From contig CP136063.1 of the NCBI GenBank assembly GCA_032622095.1, positions 150,901,379 to 150,965,378 on the forward strand: a stretch of DNA of 64,000 nucleotides, given 5' to 3'. Within the stretch, counting starts at the first letter, position 1. Each line of letters starts with the position of its first letter. Positions 33,978-45,199 of this stretch are shown one piece after another. The notes beneath the pieces were generated by a model, which saw only the letters and a program-made list of their open reading frames with translations, made no database searches and was not told where the DNA came from. The DNA comes from Siphonodentalium dalli (Eukaryota; Mollusca; Scaphopoda; Gadilida; Siphonodentaliidae). The position numbers and the translations under genes are program-made.

Positions 33978-34570
33978 TAGAAGGTGACTTCGTCCGGGCT
34001 TTGACCTTGAATTGTCCATTTTGAAGGTCAAGTGGGGTAACGATTTGACCAGTCCAAAACACTACCCGGACAAAAGTACCCGAGAAACGTGCCCGTCGAA
34101 ATCCATCCGGTTTTACCCGATCTGACCTTGAATTGATCATTTTGAAGGTCAAGGTCAGGTCGGGGTCACGACTCGACCCGTCCAAAACACTCAGTGGACA
34201 ACAGTGACCACACGTATCAAATTTCGTCGAAATCCCATCAAAATTGGCGATATGACCTTGAATTGACCCGATTTCAATGTCAAGGTCACGTCGCACGGGC
34301 AAATGAATATGTTTATGATACTCCCCATACGAAAGTACCCCCACATACCAAGTTTCATCGAAATCCCGTGATATTCGGGCGTTTGACATTGAAATGACCC
34401 GATTTCAAGGTCAAGGTCACATCGCACGGGCAAATTAATAGGTTTATGCCACTCCCCGGCCTTAGGTACCCCCACATACCAAGTTTCATCGAAATCGGCT
34501 TGGCCGTTTTCGAGTTCATCGCGAACACACATACAGACAGACAGATCTTCCAAAATATATAATAGACTAG
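33976..34570. repeat. Family B repeat copy
   Basis: The organisation matches 22429-23653: a GACTTCGTCCGGGCT start, serial TGACCTTGAA and TTTCAAGGTCA modules, ACCAAGTTTCATCGAAATCG, CAGACAGACAGA and a CAAAATATATAATAGACTAG end. From 34139 onward it is the left edge of the 20-kb duplicated unit. Confidence 0.8.
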
Positions 34571-36170
34571 CCGATGAGCCCGACGTTGTCCGGGCTACGT
34601 TGTCCGGGCTATTCAAAAACCAAATTTCAAGTCGATAGCTCCACCCGTTTCCGAGATCTCGTCTGCGCATGCGCGAAGCTGGCGTCGCACGGGCTCGGCG
34701 ACCCGATAAAATTCGTACCCGGGGAAAGATACATTCACATACCAAATTTCAAGTCGATAACTCCACCCGTTTCCGAGATCTCGTCTGCGCATGCGCGAAG
34801 CTGGCGTCGCACGAGCTCGGCGACCCGATAAAATTCGTATCCGGGACAAGATACATTCACATAGCAAATTTCAAGTCGATAGCTCCATCCGTTTCCGAGA
34901 TCTCGTCTGCGCATGCGCGAAGCTGACGTCGCACGGGCTCGGTGACCCGATAAAATTCGTATCCGGGGCAAGACACATTCACATAGCAAATTTCAAGTCG
35001 ATAGCTCCACCCGTTTCCGAGATCTCGTCTGCGCATGCGCTGCACGGGTGCCGCACGGGCTCGCCAATACGACAACGTCCACCGCCTGGTCAAACTACAC
35101 ACACGTAACAAGTTTCGTCCCGAGAATCGTAGATTTGTATTAATGACAGACAAACATACATACAAACAGACAGACAGAGGTCTTCAAAATATATATGAGA
35201 CTAGCCGATGAGCCCGACGTTGTCCGGGCTATTCAAAAACCAAATTTCAAGTCGATAGCTCTACCCAGCCCGACGTTGTCCGGGCTATTCAAAAAACAAA
35301 TTTCAAGTCGATAGCTCTACCCGTTTCCGAGATCTGGTCTGCGCATGCGCGAAGCTGGCGTCGCACGGGCTCGGCAACCCGATAAAATTCGTATCCGGGG
35401 CAAGATACATTCACATAGCAAATTTCAAGTCGATAGCTCCACCCGTTTCCGAGATCTCGTCTGCGCATGCGCGAAGCTGACGCCGCACGGGCTCGCCAAT
35501 ACGACAACGTCCACCGCCTGGTCAAACTACACACACGTACCAAGTTTCGTCCCGATCGGTCGAGAATCGTAGATTTGTATAAATGACAAACATACAGACA
35601 AACATACAGACAAACATACAGACAGACAGAGGTCTTCAAAATATATATGAGACTAGCCGATGAGCCCGACGTTGTCCGGGCTATTCAAAAACCAAATTTC
35701 AAGTCGATAGCTCCACCCGTTTCCGAGATCTGGTCTGCGCATGCGCGAAGCTGGCGTCGCACGGGCTCGGCGACCCGATAAAATTCGTATCCGGGGCAAG
35801 ACACATTCACATACCAAATTTCAAGTCGATAGCTCCACCCGTTGCCGAGATCTCGTCTGCGCATGCGCGAAGCTGGCGTCGCACGGGCTCGGCGACCCGA
35901 TAAAATTCGCATCCGGGGCAAGATACATTCACATACCAAATATCAAGTCGATAGCTCAACCAGTTTCCGAGATCTCGTCTGCGCATGCGCGAAGCGGGCG
36001 CCGCACGGGCTCGCCAATACGACAACGTTCACCGCCTGGTCAAACTACACACACGTACCAAGTTTCGTCCCGATCGGTCGAGAATCGTAGATTTGTATAA
36101 ATGACAGACAGACAGACAAACAAACAAACATACATACATACAGACAGAGGTCTTCAAAATATATATGAGA
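34571..36170. repeat. Family A repeat, three successive copies
   Basis: Three head-to-tail copies (about 34571-35203, 35204-35655 and 35656-36170) each open with a GAGCCCGACGTTGTCCGGGC word and close with TCTTCAAAATATATATGAGA. Within them the 122-bp unit carries perfect TGCGCATGCGC at 34664, 34786, 34908, 35030, 35340, 35462, 35736, 35858 and 35980. Around 35217-35290 a 56-bp internal duplication is present that the second copy of the 20-kb unit lacks. Confidence 0.85.
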
Positions 36171-36740
36171 TATATATTTATTTTTTTTAATATCCACAAA
36201 TATATCCTTTGCTACCAGTTGCTACAACTAATTTCGAGTCAATCCTCGCAGTAAACATGACATTGCGGTGATTCTGGTCAGGTCAAATGAAGTCACCCTG
36301 ACCCTTAAGCAACTTTGATGCTTAAGCAACTTATGCCCTTAATCAACTTAGGCCAAACTCACCTTCATCTTTCTAGCTCACAACTGGATTGCTCAGTCTT
36401 ACCCACAGTGAACCTTCCGAAATTTTGTAAACTATATTCTTTTTGTTTTATTCCTGAGCCATTAAATCCTAGATATGTTTACGACTCACTGAAGTAAACT
36501 CAGCCAGCAACAATGCTGGAAATTCTAAGAAACCATGCAGTCATATCACTTCGAATAACTTCACAAAATTAAACCATTTTGGTAATCCGAAGAATAACTC
36601 ACACAAAGTCTTCAAAACAAAATATGAAGACCAACAATATGGAAGACTTATAATATGGTCATACTATCCTTTTCCAAGGCAGAAATTAGCGCACTGTCAC
36701 ACATAAATAAAACTGACAATCAAATACTGGGACAATATAG
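36171..36740. other. Non-coding, no feature recognised
   Basis: AT-rich sequence following the family A array. It is duplicated at 56212-56781. No gene is seen. Confidence 0.4.
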
Positions 36741-37225
36741 TTAGGGAGCCCGCATATGTTCTATTTACACTTTTGCGTACAAAAGGTTTGACCCCCTAAA
36801 GTTGGTTCCAATAATGGAACATTATGAAAAACCGATTTCTTAAGTTGCGCTTTCCTGGGGTTTAGGGGCCGCTGAACCCCAAAAAGTGCAAAAAATCACT
36901 TCTATTTACACTTCCGCGTACATCGATGAATTTTAGTTTGATGATACTCCTAAGTTTACTGATTAAGAAAACACAACTTAAGAAAGGGATTTTCCTGGGG
37001 TTTTCAGATAAGAAAGGGGGTCCCATGCTGAACCCCAAAACGTGATTTTTCACTTTTTTTTACACTTTCGCGTACATCCATAAGTTTTGGTCTCAAAGTA
37101 CTTTGATATATACTAATTATAAAAACACAACTTAAGAAGCAACTTTTCCTGGGGTTTTAAGATAAGAAGGGGGTCATCGGGTTACCCTTCAAAACGTAAA
37201 AAAATCAGTTTTATTTACATGATTG
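36741..37225. repeat. Tandem repeat, about 150 bp, three units
   Basis: Units begin with TTTACACTTTYGCGTACA-like words near 36762, 36904 and 37060, with a diverged fourth start near 37206. Each contains AACTTAAGAA, a TTTCCTGGGGTTTT box and a GAACCCCAAAA or similar box. Spacings are 142-156 bp. The second copy of the array is at 56782-57265. Confidence 0.7.
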
Positions 37226-38600
37226 CATTCGTCCAACGTGTGTGTATGTGCGCACACCCCTGGAACGTTGCACTATTACAACCAATACATCCCTAAATCG
37301 ATACGATCAACTTAAAAAATATATATTCATGTCGTTTTCTGATAAGAACGAGACTTGTAACCCCCCCCCCCCCCCCCCCCCCCCCACAACCCGATCCATT
37401 TTCTAGAACTATAAATGAGCCAGTTTTATGAAAATTATAGCGGGAAAATCTAGTACAATGTATACAAATGTATATATTTTCGTGAAGCTAAGACATAATG
37501 ACACTTTTTTGGGCCAAAATTGAAACTCACCATCCAAGATGGCCGCCAAAATGGCCGCCGGAAGTTAAAAATATGACATTTTTTCACAAATATCTTCTAG
37601 ATCAATTCATGCTGTTTGGAACTGGTTGAGTAATGCAACTTTATTTTGTGTTTTGTATATTAACTGATCATTGGAGCAATTAAATATGCAATTATTGGGG
37701 TCCTAACCCCTTCCGATCCCTCAAAAATTCGATTTTACAGAACGCAGTACAAACTTTTACAAAAAATCACAATTGGGATTCTAGTCATATTTCAACAAGA
37801 AATGAAAAGAACAGTGTAATGTAAGTGAGGCATATCATTACCTATGAATATCCAAATCTCTGGAACCATAAATCTTACCTTGGCGAAAATGGCCGCCAAA
37901 ATATGGAAAATGGTAAATATTGCCCCAGGGTGTCCTGCAATCGCTTACAAGTTCTGGTTGATGTACACAATTGGCTAATCTGTTTTCTATACATTGCATA
38001 CTAACATGTCTGATGCACCATGGATCATTTTTACTATTGTCACCACTGACATCACCAGAAATATTGGATTATTCTCTCACAAACTTGACATAAATATCGG
38101 CAAAAATTCACTTTTCAGGGTTCGACCATTTGTTCAAGTAAAATGTAAATATCTTTGGATTGAAAGGTGTTTATTGTTTTGGTCTATCTTAAATGTGTCA
38201 CACTACGGTGTTTATAGACTAAATTGCTCAAGATGGCTTCCAAAATGGCAACCAAATTTGTAAAAAGTTAACATATCCCGAACATTATTCTCTGCGTTAT
38301 CCGAAAAAGGTAGCAAATTGTGATTCACTTGGTTAATGTACGTGTTAGTTACAATGCAAATTAACTGACAACTACGTTCTATTATGTTTGTCCCAGTTCC
38401 GTATGTGGCATGACAAATACATTTTAAAGTTGCAGTATGGAATTTTTCGGAGAACCTCTTTTGTGATTCTGGCCATATTATTGAAAGGAAATGGGCAGAA
38501 CTTTGAGACGGAACTGAGATGAACCATGATATGTGGGTATTCTGGCCCATTATGATACAAAAATATCAACTGGATACAGGGTGGAAGCTAAGATGGCAGC
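37226..38600. repeat. Long-period repeat with ATGGCCGCC doublets
   Basis: A poly-C tract of about 27 bases lies near 37362. CAAGATGGCCGCCAAAATGG-like doublets occur near 37540, 37885, 38235 and 38590, spaced about 345-355 bp. The interior is AT-rich and non-coding. It is duplicated at 57266-58636, where the C tract is shorter. Confidence 0.55.
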
Positions 38601-39040
38601 CAGGGAGTTACTCTGTGGTCATAGATGAGGATAATAGGTAATATATAATACAGGGAGTTATTGTATGGTCATGAATGATTTGTGGGTATATAGGGAGTGC
38701 CCTGTTGGTAACGATGGGACGTATATTTATATATGTTGTGGATGTGTTATCATTGGTGGTGTATGGGGAGTAGATTTATTATCATGGATGGCGTGTATGA
38801 GTATGGCAAGTATGGAACTTATGAGTGGTCGTATGTGCGGATATTGGTATATCTGGAAGGGCTCACCATTGGTGATGTGCATATGTATACCTGGATTGAC
38901 TCTATGGTCATGGGTATGGCGAATAGGTATACATGTAGTGGCTGTATGGTCCATGGTGAGGTGAATATGTATACAATTAGTGACTGTATGATCGTGAATG
39001 TAGTGAATATGTATACATAGAGTGACTATATGGTCATGTG
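38601..39040. repeat. Diverged minisatellite, about 45-48 bp period
   Basis: Repeating words of the form AGTGACTGTATGGTCATG and GTGAATATGTATACA recur through the stretch with decreasing similarity to the left. They produce long overlapping open frames on both strands that I treat as artefacts. The copy in the second unit is 58637-59076. Confidence 0.65.
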
Positions 39041-39049
39041 TCGGGTACA

Positions 39050-39657
39050 ATGCCTGCGGCGAAAAAGGTTGCTTCATGCAATATATTGTCAAGATTGGAC
39101 TACTGCAATGCACTTTTCGTGGGAAGTTCCCAAGAACAAATAACTCGTTTGCAACGTCTTCAAAACACATGTCTCTCCAATTTTGAAAAACCTACATTGG
39201 CTCCCAGTGCGCGCGAGAATTGAATTTAAGTTAGCAACATTCTGCTACCGTTACTTTAAATCCTCTTCGCCAGCATCTCGGACCTTCTTACTTTGTATAA
39301 ACCGGGGCGTGATAATTTACGCTCCAAGCAAAAACTTCTGGCTGTTCCCAGGTGTAACTATAAGACAATTGAACGTCGCGTGTTCACACATGCTGCGCCA
39401 AGTGTTTGGAACTCAATCCCTCTCGATGTTCGAAATTCGCAATCTCTAGAAATATTCAAACAACGAATGAAAACTCACGTCTTTAGAATTTACCCACACA
39501 CAACCAGCCGCAGATGACATTGTATTATTATCCAACTGTGTGTGATTGCTATCATCCAGTGTTTGTATATAACTTGTATATATAGTCACAAGCGCTTCGA
39601 GCTACACCAGGGATGAGGCGCTATACAAATACTATATATTATTATTATTATAAAGAT
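39050..39657 (+). pseudogene. CR1/L2-type LINE 3' end (copy 1)
   Basis: The C-terminal tail of a LINE ORF2 starts near AAKKVASCN and SRLDYCNALF, with LHWLPVRARIEFKLA and, in another frame, RVFTHAAPSVWNSIPLDV. These are conserved in the post-RT region of CR1/L2 clades. A 38-bp deletion near 39172 and one further frame change break the frame. The 3' UTR (39514-39657) has the typical CAAGCGCTTCGAGC and AGGCGCTATACAAA words and ends in an ATT-repeat tail. It is extremely 5'-truncated. The virus-derived cassette starts immediately afterwards. Confidence 0.85.
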
Positions 39658-39690
39658 AAGTGTATCAGCATAATATTTTCATTTCCAATC

Positions 39691-40319
39691 ATGGAGTCGC
39701 ATGAATCAGTCTTGTGTGTATTTTCGGCTATCGCTCAATTAATTCTTAATAATCGTTTCAAACTTCCAAAACAGACCAAAACATTTTTACATAAACCCCA
39801 AAAAGAGCTGAAGAAAATAGCTGACAGTAGAACCCATATCAATTCGAAAAAGAACATTATTTTAAAAACTGGTGGAGGCGGATTTCTCGGTGGAGGTTTG
39901 ATCAGAAGTCTTCTCAGACAGAAAGAAAATTTAAGTACACAGATAGTTAGTCCAAATAGAGTAAATGCTACTAGAGTAAATCCTACAATTGCACAGCGAG
40001 CTAGTCCAGTTAGAGTAAATCTACAATTGCACAGCGAGCTACTCCAGCTAGAGTAAATTCTACTGGATTAAATTCCACATTTGCTAGATTTCAACCACTC
40101 AACGATAATGGTCCGCAACCAATTCCATCAGTTCAAGATGCAGAACATTACCCGTTTGTTCAACGATACTCAAACATTATGAATCTTGCAAAACCATCAA
40201 AATTAGCTTTGATGGCATTTGATCGTAATTTTAATAAACGTAAAAGTAAAAAAGTAATTCAGTCATTTGACATTCAACTGTTGAAGAGTAAAGATGGCGA
40301 AAAAAACTCCACTGATTAA
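39691..40319 (+). pseudogene. Small Gly/Phe-tailed virion-like protein 1 (frame-broken)
   Basis: It starts at ATG 39691. The first part encodes an amphipathic helical region and a basic stretch, then the hydrophobic GGGGFLGGGLIR motif at about residues 70-81. A Ser/Asn/Arg-Val repeat (RVN words) follows. The frame changes around 40010-40050, and the remainder stays open to TAA at 40317-40319. The basic-then-GGxFL layout is characteristic of small late proteins in Polintons and adintoviruses. Their precise role is not established, though a core or hydrophobic capsid-associated role is often assumed. All three copies share the break. Confidence 0.6.
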
Positions 40320-40637
40320 AAAATATGGTAGTTTTGTAATGGCTATGAATCAGGTACCAACTCATTTTCGAAAAAAAAATTGATAAAATATGCCCCAAAG
40401 AAAGTGATTGATTGCATGTCAGAATGCTGTAAAAATATTTTAAAAGATAATGTAAAAGTAACAGAAGCTCAGAAGCGCAACCTTCGTCCGAGGTGTAGAC
40501 ACCTCAGATAAATTTCAAGCAAATCAACATCTTTGAAACGAAAAAAACTAATTTTAAACCAAAAAGGAGGATTTTTACCACTTCTTATGCTAGCACCATT
40601 GCTTGGTAACGCAGTCGCTGGAATACTTCGCGGTTAA
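40294..40637 (+). pseudogene. Small Gly/Phe-tailed virion-like protein 2 (frame-broken)
   Basis: It starts at ATG 40294, overlapping the end of the previous gene. A basic N-terminus opens it. The frame is lost at an A-run near 40371, and another stop sits near 40510. Then a basic stretch and the GGFLPLLMLAPLLG motif lead to TAA at 40635-40637. The order of elements (Cys-containing helix, Lys/Arg-rich linker, GGFL hydrophobic tail) parallels protein 1, suggesting paralogy. It is homologous to small proteins next to capsid genes in adintoviruses, and its function is unknown. Confidence 0.6.
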
Positions 40638-40639
40638 AC

Positions 40640-41331
40640 ATGATAAAAATGGTCGCTGTTCCCTTCAAAATGTTGGATGACATTAAAAAATGGAGAATAA
40701 GTCTAACTAATCCGAAATTACCACCTAATCTGGAAATTACAAATGTTTCAAAACTAAGCAGAGAATTGAATTCAGTTTTTGATCACAATTTGTCAGAATC
40801 CGAGAAGGTTCAATTATATGGTACAACTTTGCACAAATTGAAAACTTCTCAAATATCAGTTAGAGCTATTTCAACCCCGAAAACAGAACAATCCCTTAAT
40901 CATCATAGGGATGTGCTAGAAAGTATTCCGTTACAGATGAGAAATGAGAAAAAAGCTGAACAACTTTTACAACTGATTTCAAAACATCCGCAAATGAAGT
41001 TTGGTGAAAAAGTTATTAGAGGATCAAATAGTGTTGATCTTCTCAAAGAAAAGGTTTCGAACCAACATGTTGGGAAATCTTTTCACAATGATTGAGCGAA
41101 CTTAATGTACCTCAAGATTTTGTAGGGAACAGAAACCGTTGGCTTTGGATTAAAAAACATTTGAAAGATGATTCAGATGATGATTTTGAAACTCCGGCAC
41201 AAAGCATAAAACCAAAACAATTTGATTCTCATCGATTCACACCAGTGAACGGTATAAAAGCAAGACATTCAAAAACTAAAATAGCAGATAGGTTGACACC
41301 AATGGGTATTAAAGGCAGAAAAACACAATAG
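40640..41331 (+). pseudogene. Conserved Polinton/adintovirus protein of unknown function (one frame break)
   Basis: An open frame of 151 codons (40640-41095) is followed, after a one-base shift near 41090, by a second frame to 41331. The first part is helical and charged, with an RGSNSVDLL motif near residues 126-134. The second starts LNVPQDFVGNRNRWLWI. Both motifs recur in proteins encoded just upstream of the integrase in adintovirus-like elements. Because both halves are well preserved in all three copies, the break is a single event before duplication. No enzymatic motif is seen. Confidence 0.65.
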
Positions 41332-42336
41332 GATCCATACTAGATGAACAGTTATCTAAAAATTTCTTTAATCCAAAGAAAGTTGGAAGTTATGGCGGTG
41401 TAAAGAAGCTTTTTGATGAAGCGAAAAAGGCAAAATAAAAAAATAAAACTCAGAGATGTGAAGAAATGGTTGCAAGGCCAGTCGACATGTACTTTACACA
41501 AACCAATAATTCGAAAATTCCAACGTAGAAAGACTGTTGTAGCTGGAATTGATATTCAATGGCAGGCAGATTTAGCTAATCTTCAGAATTTTAAAAAAAC
41601 ATGATAATTACAGATATCTGTTGTGTGTGATAGACGTTTTTTGCATGGGTACTGCAAATCCACGATAAATCTGGACAAACTTTGATCGAATCATTCAGGA
41701 AAATTTTGAAATCTTCAAAACGTAAACGAAAATCGTTTCAAGCTGATAAAGGTTCTGAATTCAAAAATGAAAAGTTTTTGAAATTTCTGCGATCAGAAAG
41801 CATTCATTTCTTCACAACTAAGAATCCAGAGACTAAAGCAAGTATTGTTGAGCGATTTCAAAGAACTTTAAAAACTCGTATGTGGAAGTATTTCACACAC
41901 AATAAAACTTCAAAATATATTGATGTTTTACAACACCCTAGTCGATTCTTACAACAATAGTTATCATCGTAGAATAAAATCGAAACCGTCGGAAGTTACT
42001 TTGAAAACTGAAGCTGAAATTTCCAAAAACTCTATGTGGAACAGGAATTAAAAAAGGAAAATCTACACTGAAAGTGGGTGACTTGGTTCGTATCAACAAA
42101 ACCAAAAGAACATTTGAAAAGGGTTATTTACCAAACTGGACTTGCGAAATTTTCTAAGTTGATAAAATTTGTAAAACTAATCCAATCACATTCAAAGTTT
42201 CTGATCTTGATGGTGAAGAGATTGATGGATCATTCTACAAACATGAAATCCAACATATAAAAGACAGTAAGGTGTATGAAATAGAATCAGTTATTGATAG
42301 AAGAACGAGGAGAGTGGGTGGTAATACAGTAAAATA
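41331..42336 (+). pseudogene. Retroviral-type integrase (DDE), multiply frameshifted
   Basis: This is the Polinton integrase, which would insert the element's DNA ends into the host genome. In order one sees an N-terminal NPKKVGSYGGVKKLF segment, TLHKPIIRKF, the first catalytic Asp in QWQADL, the second in DKGSEF, and the catalytic Glu in IVERFQRTLK. An SH3-like GYLPNW segment and a short basic tail follow. Frame shifts lie near 41435, 41600, 41640, 41950, 42030 and 42080, and a stop lies near 42156, so no product is possible. The catalytic triad codons themselves survive. Copy C preserves the same breaks, and copy B stops mid-core. Confidence 0.85.
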
Positions 42337-42426
42337 AATTAAAAGTTCATTGGCTTGGACACCCAAAAAAGTTTGACAGTTGGATCCCAGATCCCAGATT
42401 CAAATTTATATAAAACAGAATTTATC

Positions 42427-42684
42427 ATGTCGCAAAAACATTCAGATTCAATTATTCTCGATGAACCATCACTATTTCAGTTCTGTGGTGAAAAAGTTGC
42501 CAAGAACCAAGTCACCTACTTCACGCAGATAATTATTATTTATATCATAATAATTACATCTATTGTACACATTAGTATCCAGAGCGCAAACAAAGAATTG
42601 TGGCTTATTCTTCTAAATAGCTCTCTAGGTTATATTCTACCAACACCTGGACTGAAATTATTGAAAAATACTGAGAAAAAATGA
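42427..42684 (+). CDS. Small membrane protein of adintovirus-like elements
   Basis: An intact frame of 85 residues from ATG 42427. The N-terminal 40 residues are polar and include FQFCGEKV. A strongly hydrophobic Ile-rich segment (about residues 39-54, IIIIYIIIITSIV) forms one transmembrane helix. It ends with LWLILLNSSLGYILPTP, the conserved C-terminal signature of a short protein found beside capsid genes in Polintons and adintoviruses. Its function is unknown. It is one of only two genes in the cassette without a visible break. In-frame codons extend upstream to 42355, but no ATG is present there. Confidence 0.7.
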   Translation: MSQKHSDSIILDEPSLFQFCGEKVAKNQVTYFTQIIIIYIIIITSIVHISIQSANKELWLILLNSSLGYILPTPGLKLLKNTEKK

Positions 42685-42704
42685 ATTAATTCTACATAAC
42701 TCTC

Positions 42705-43527
42705 ATGAGTGATAGTTCAATGTCACTTGTCGCAGCCAACTCACAATGTTGTTTCACAGTGAAATTACAAAAACATACATATTGATAAAGAGCATTGGGA
42801 AGTTGCAATGGTTGAACTAATTGTACCATCAGAAACATACAACATTATTGGAGATGCTTGCATAATAAAAATAAAAACTTCTGTTCCAAGAATTTTACAA
42901 TACCTGCACAAGTTACCAATAAGTGATGTAGTAATTTCAAAACCAGAAAATGGTATAGAATTAAAAGCACCAGAAGGAGCATGTTCTGGTGCAGCACATT
43001 TGACAGATACAATTCAAGGTGTAATTGATAGTACAGTACGCAGATTGATTCCAGAACTGAAATTCGAATTAGGATATTCCAAAGCACAACAACGAGTTAA
43101 AATTTCAACCAATAGTTATACCAAAGTAGGTCTTGTACTCCCCATAGCTCTTTTGGATAAACTTGGTTACAGAACAAAATCAGGCAGTGTTACGTTTGCT
43201 ACTCCTTCGATAACATTTTCATATGGAGTTGATTTAAATGCGGAGCATAATCAATTGTTCGTTTATTCTGACATTGCTGATTATACAATTGTTAGTGATG
43301 TTGAGGCACCGATATTACGAGTGACACCATTCGAGAGTAAAAGATTGCATGATGGTCAACATATTAAGCATGAATTCCAAAACTTACATTATGTACCAGT
43401 ATCAAAGTCTAACTTTGAGACCATAAATGTGTATATATCTGGTGATACTGGCAAACCAATTCAGTTTGTTGGTGGAAAGTCTATGGTAAAGTTGCATTTC
43501 CGACGCCGAAGTAATTTGTATTTATGA
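42705..43527 (+). pseudogene. Penton-like minor capsid protein (one frame break)
   Basis: The likely start is ATG 42705. The N-terminus (about 26 codons) runs into a stop near 42783. The adjoining frame continues from HWEVAMVELIVP and is open for 239 codons from the in-frame ATG at 42808 to 43527. The HWEVAMVELIVP motif (family WEVALxEIxxP) and the beta-rich remainder match the single jelly-roll minor capsid protein of Polintons and adintoviruses. That protein would form the capsid vertices. The stop overlaps the next start as ATGA. The fold assignment rests on motif and gene order only. Confidence 0.65.
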
Positions 43528-43893
43528 TGATCCCCGTGTATAGAGGCGTACCTAGACAGTATGGAAATGGAATTGGTTCACTATTCAAATCTACAATGAG
43601 AACAGTAGTACCGTTTCTAAAACCTATTGGTCAGATTGCTAAACAAGTACTCAAGCATGGACTTGCTGCAGTCTAAGATATCATTCATCGTGGTAAAAGT
43701 CCGAAAGAAGTTATTTTGAAACAAGGTAAAGAAATCTTTTGGAAGGGAAACAATAAAGAAAATATCAACACCAAAACGCATAAATAGAACATCGCGGTCT
43801 TTGAAAAATCATTCTTCTCGCAAACGAGTTAGAAGTAAGTCCATTAAAACACCTGTAAAGAAATCAAAACGATCTCTCGATATATTTGATTAA
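43524..43893 (+). pseudogene. pVI/pX-like minor capsid protein (stop and frameshift)
   Basis: It starts at ATG 43524 inside the penton-like stop. The N-terminus has the PVYRGVPRQYGNGIGSLF signature followed by an amphipathic helix. A TAA at 43674-43676 interrupts it, and a frameshift lies near 43745-43780. The end is very basic (KRVRSKSIKT) and closes with SLDIFD and TAA at 43891-43893. The pattern of a Gly-rich amphipathic start and a Lys/Arg-rich tail ending DIFD is characteristic of adintovirus minor core/capsid proteins related to adenovirus pVI/pX. Copy C has the same stop. Confidence 0.65.
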
Positions 43894-43895
43894 TC

Positions 43896-45195
43896 ATGAT
43901 GATGCAAAATGGATCATGCGAATGCAGCAAGTCCGAGTTAGGTACTTCTGATGTTCCACCAACAATGACAACGATGTTGGAATCACAATGGATAGAACAT
44001 CACCCGATTACCTCTTTGAATAATTCCGCACCGATAGAATTTGTAATTCCACCTCAAACTGAAATGGACAGATGTGAATCAATCATATTTGTACCTGAAA
44101 TTCAAAATCACAAAAGCTGATGGAACAAACTTGGTTGATGCTACTGAAATTGCGCCCATTAACAACTTTTTCCATAGCATGTTCGGTAGTATCGATATTT
44201 ACCTAAATAACAAACTTGTAACGGCGAACGGAGATACCTATCCTTATCGAGTCTACATGGAAAATCTCTTGGCTTATTCTGGTGAATGTAAAGAAAATCA
44301 ACTTGCTGCACTAGAAATGTGGTATCCAGATGCCGCTAAACGGTTCACCGAAAACACTAAAGCTGGCCATAATGATGGATTGAAATCTCGCCAAGCAATC
44401 ATAGCAGGTAGTAAAACGATAGAATTGTGTGGTCATTTACACACAGATATATTTCTACAAGAGAAATACTTACCAAATGGAATTGAGATAAGAATTCGTC
44501 TCAATAGAGCGAATCCAAAATTCTCTTTAATTGGTCAAGACGAAGGAAATATAGTGTTTGAAACGGCAGTTTTCAATGTTCGTACAATTACGCTGATCCC
44601 AGTAGTAGCAAATAACTTGAAACAAACAATAATACAGAGAAATATGAAAATACCGACTAGAAGAGTTGAAGTGAAAACATTCACTATTGGTGCAGGGCTT
44701 AGATCAAAAATTGAAGATCAGCCTTTTCAAGGACAATTGCCAAAGAGACTTTTCATAGGCTTGGTATCAAACAAAGATATGAATGGCGATACTGAAACGA
44801 ACCCATTCCATTTCCAACACTTCAATCTGAAAAAGCTTGAAGTTAGTCAGGACGGGCATACCATTCATAACCGACCATTTGAACAAAACTTTGCATCAGA
44901 ACAATGCCTAATATCTTATTTATCACTGTATCAGTCTTCGGGTATGTTTGGACAAAACAAGTCCTTTGGTTTGAATCTCGAAAAATACATGAATGGTTAT
45001 TGTTTCTGGGGGTACGACGTCACACCTGACCAAGGAGCAGAGGAAGGACATTTGCATCCAATAAAAACCGGTAACATAAGGTTAGATCTTCAGTTTGCTG
45101 CAGGTCTAGTTTCAGTGATCAACGTGATAGTCTATGCTGAGATCGATAATCAAATTGAAATCAACAGTTCGCGAGAAATAATAACAGATTATTAA
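43896..45195 (+). pseudogene. Hexon-like major capsid protein (single frame break)
   Basis: The first frame (from ATG 43896) begins with CECSKSELGTSDVPPT and reads SQWIEHHPIT, the conserved opening of this family. A one-base shift around 44075-44110 passes to the second frame, which is open to 45195 (373 codons). It includes NNFFHSMFGSIDIYLNN, PYRVYMENLLAY and NPFHFQHFNL. Animal genome annotations often carry this family as an uncharacterised F54H12.2-like protein. It is regarded as the double jelly-roll major capsid protein of Polinton-type elements. Total length of about 432 codons fits the family. Confidence 0.75.
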
Positions 45196-45199
45196 AAGC

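Noticed and set aside
25206-36170. Long Arg-rich open frames on both strands across the family A and B repeats
   Set aside because: They recur with the 122-bp period on several frames at once and vanish at repeat borders. They are by-products of repeat composition, not genes.
38601-39040. Overlapping 95-147 residue frames rich in Met, Trp, His and Ile
   Set aside because: They lie in a diverged minisatellite and are open on both strands, with no motif or splice context.
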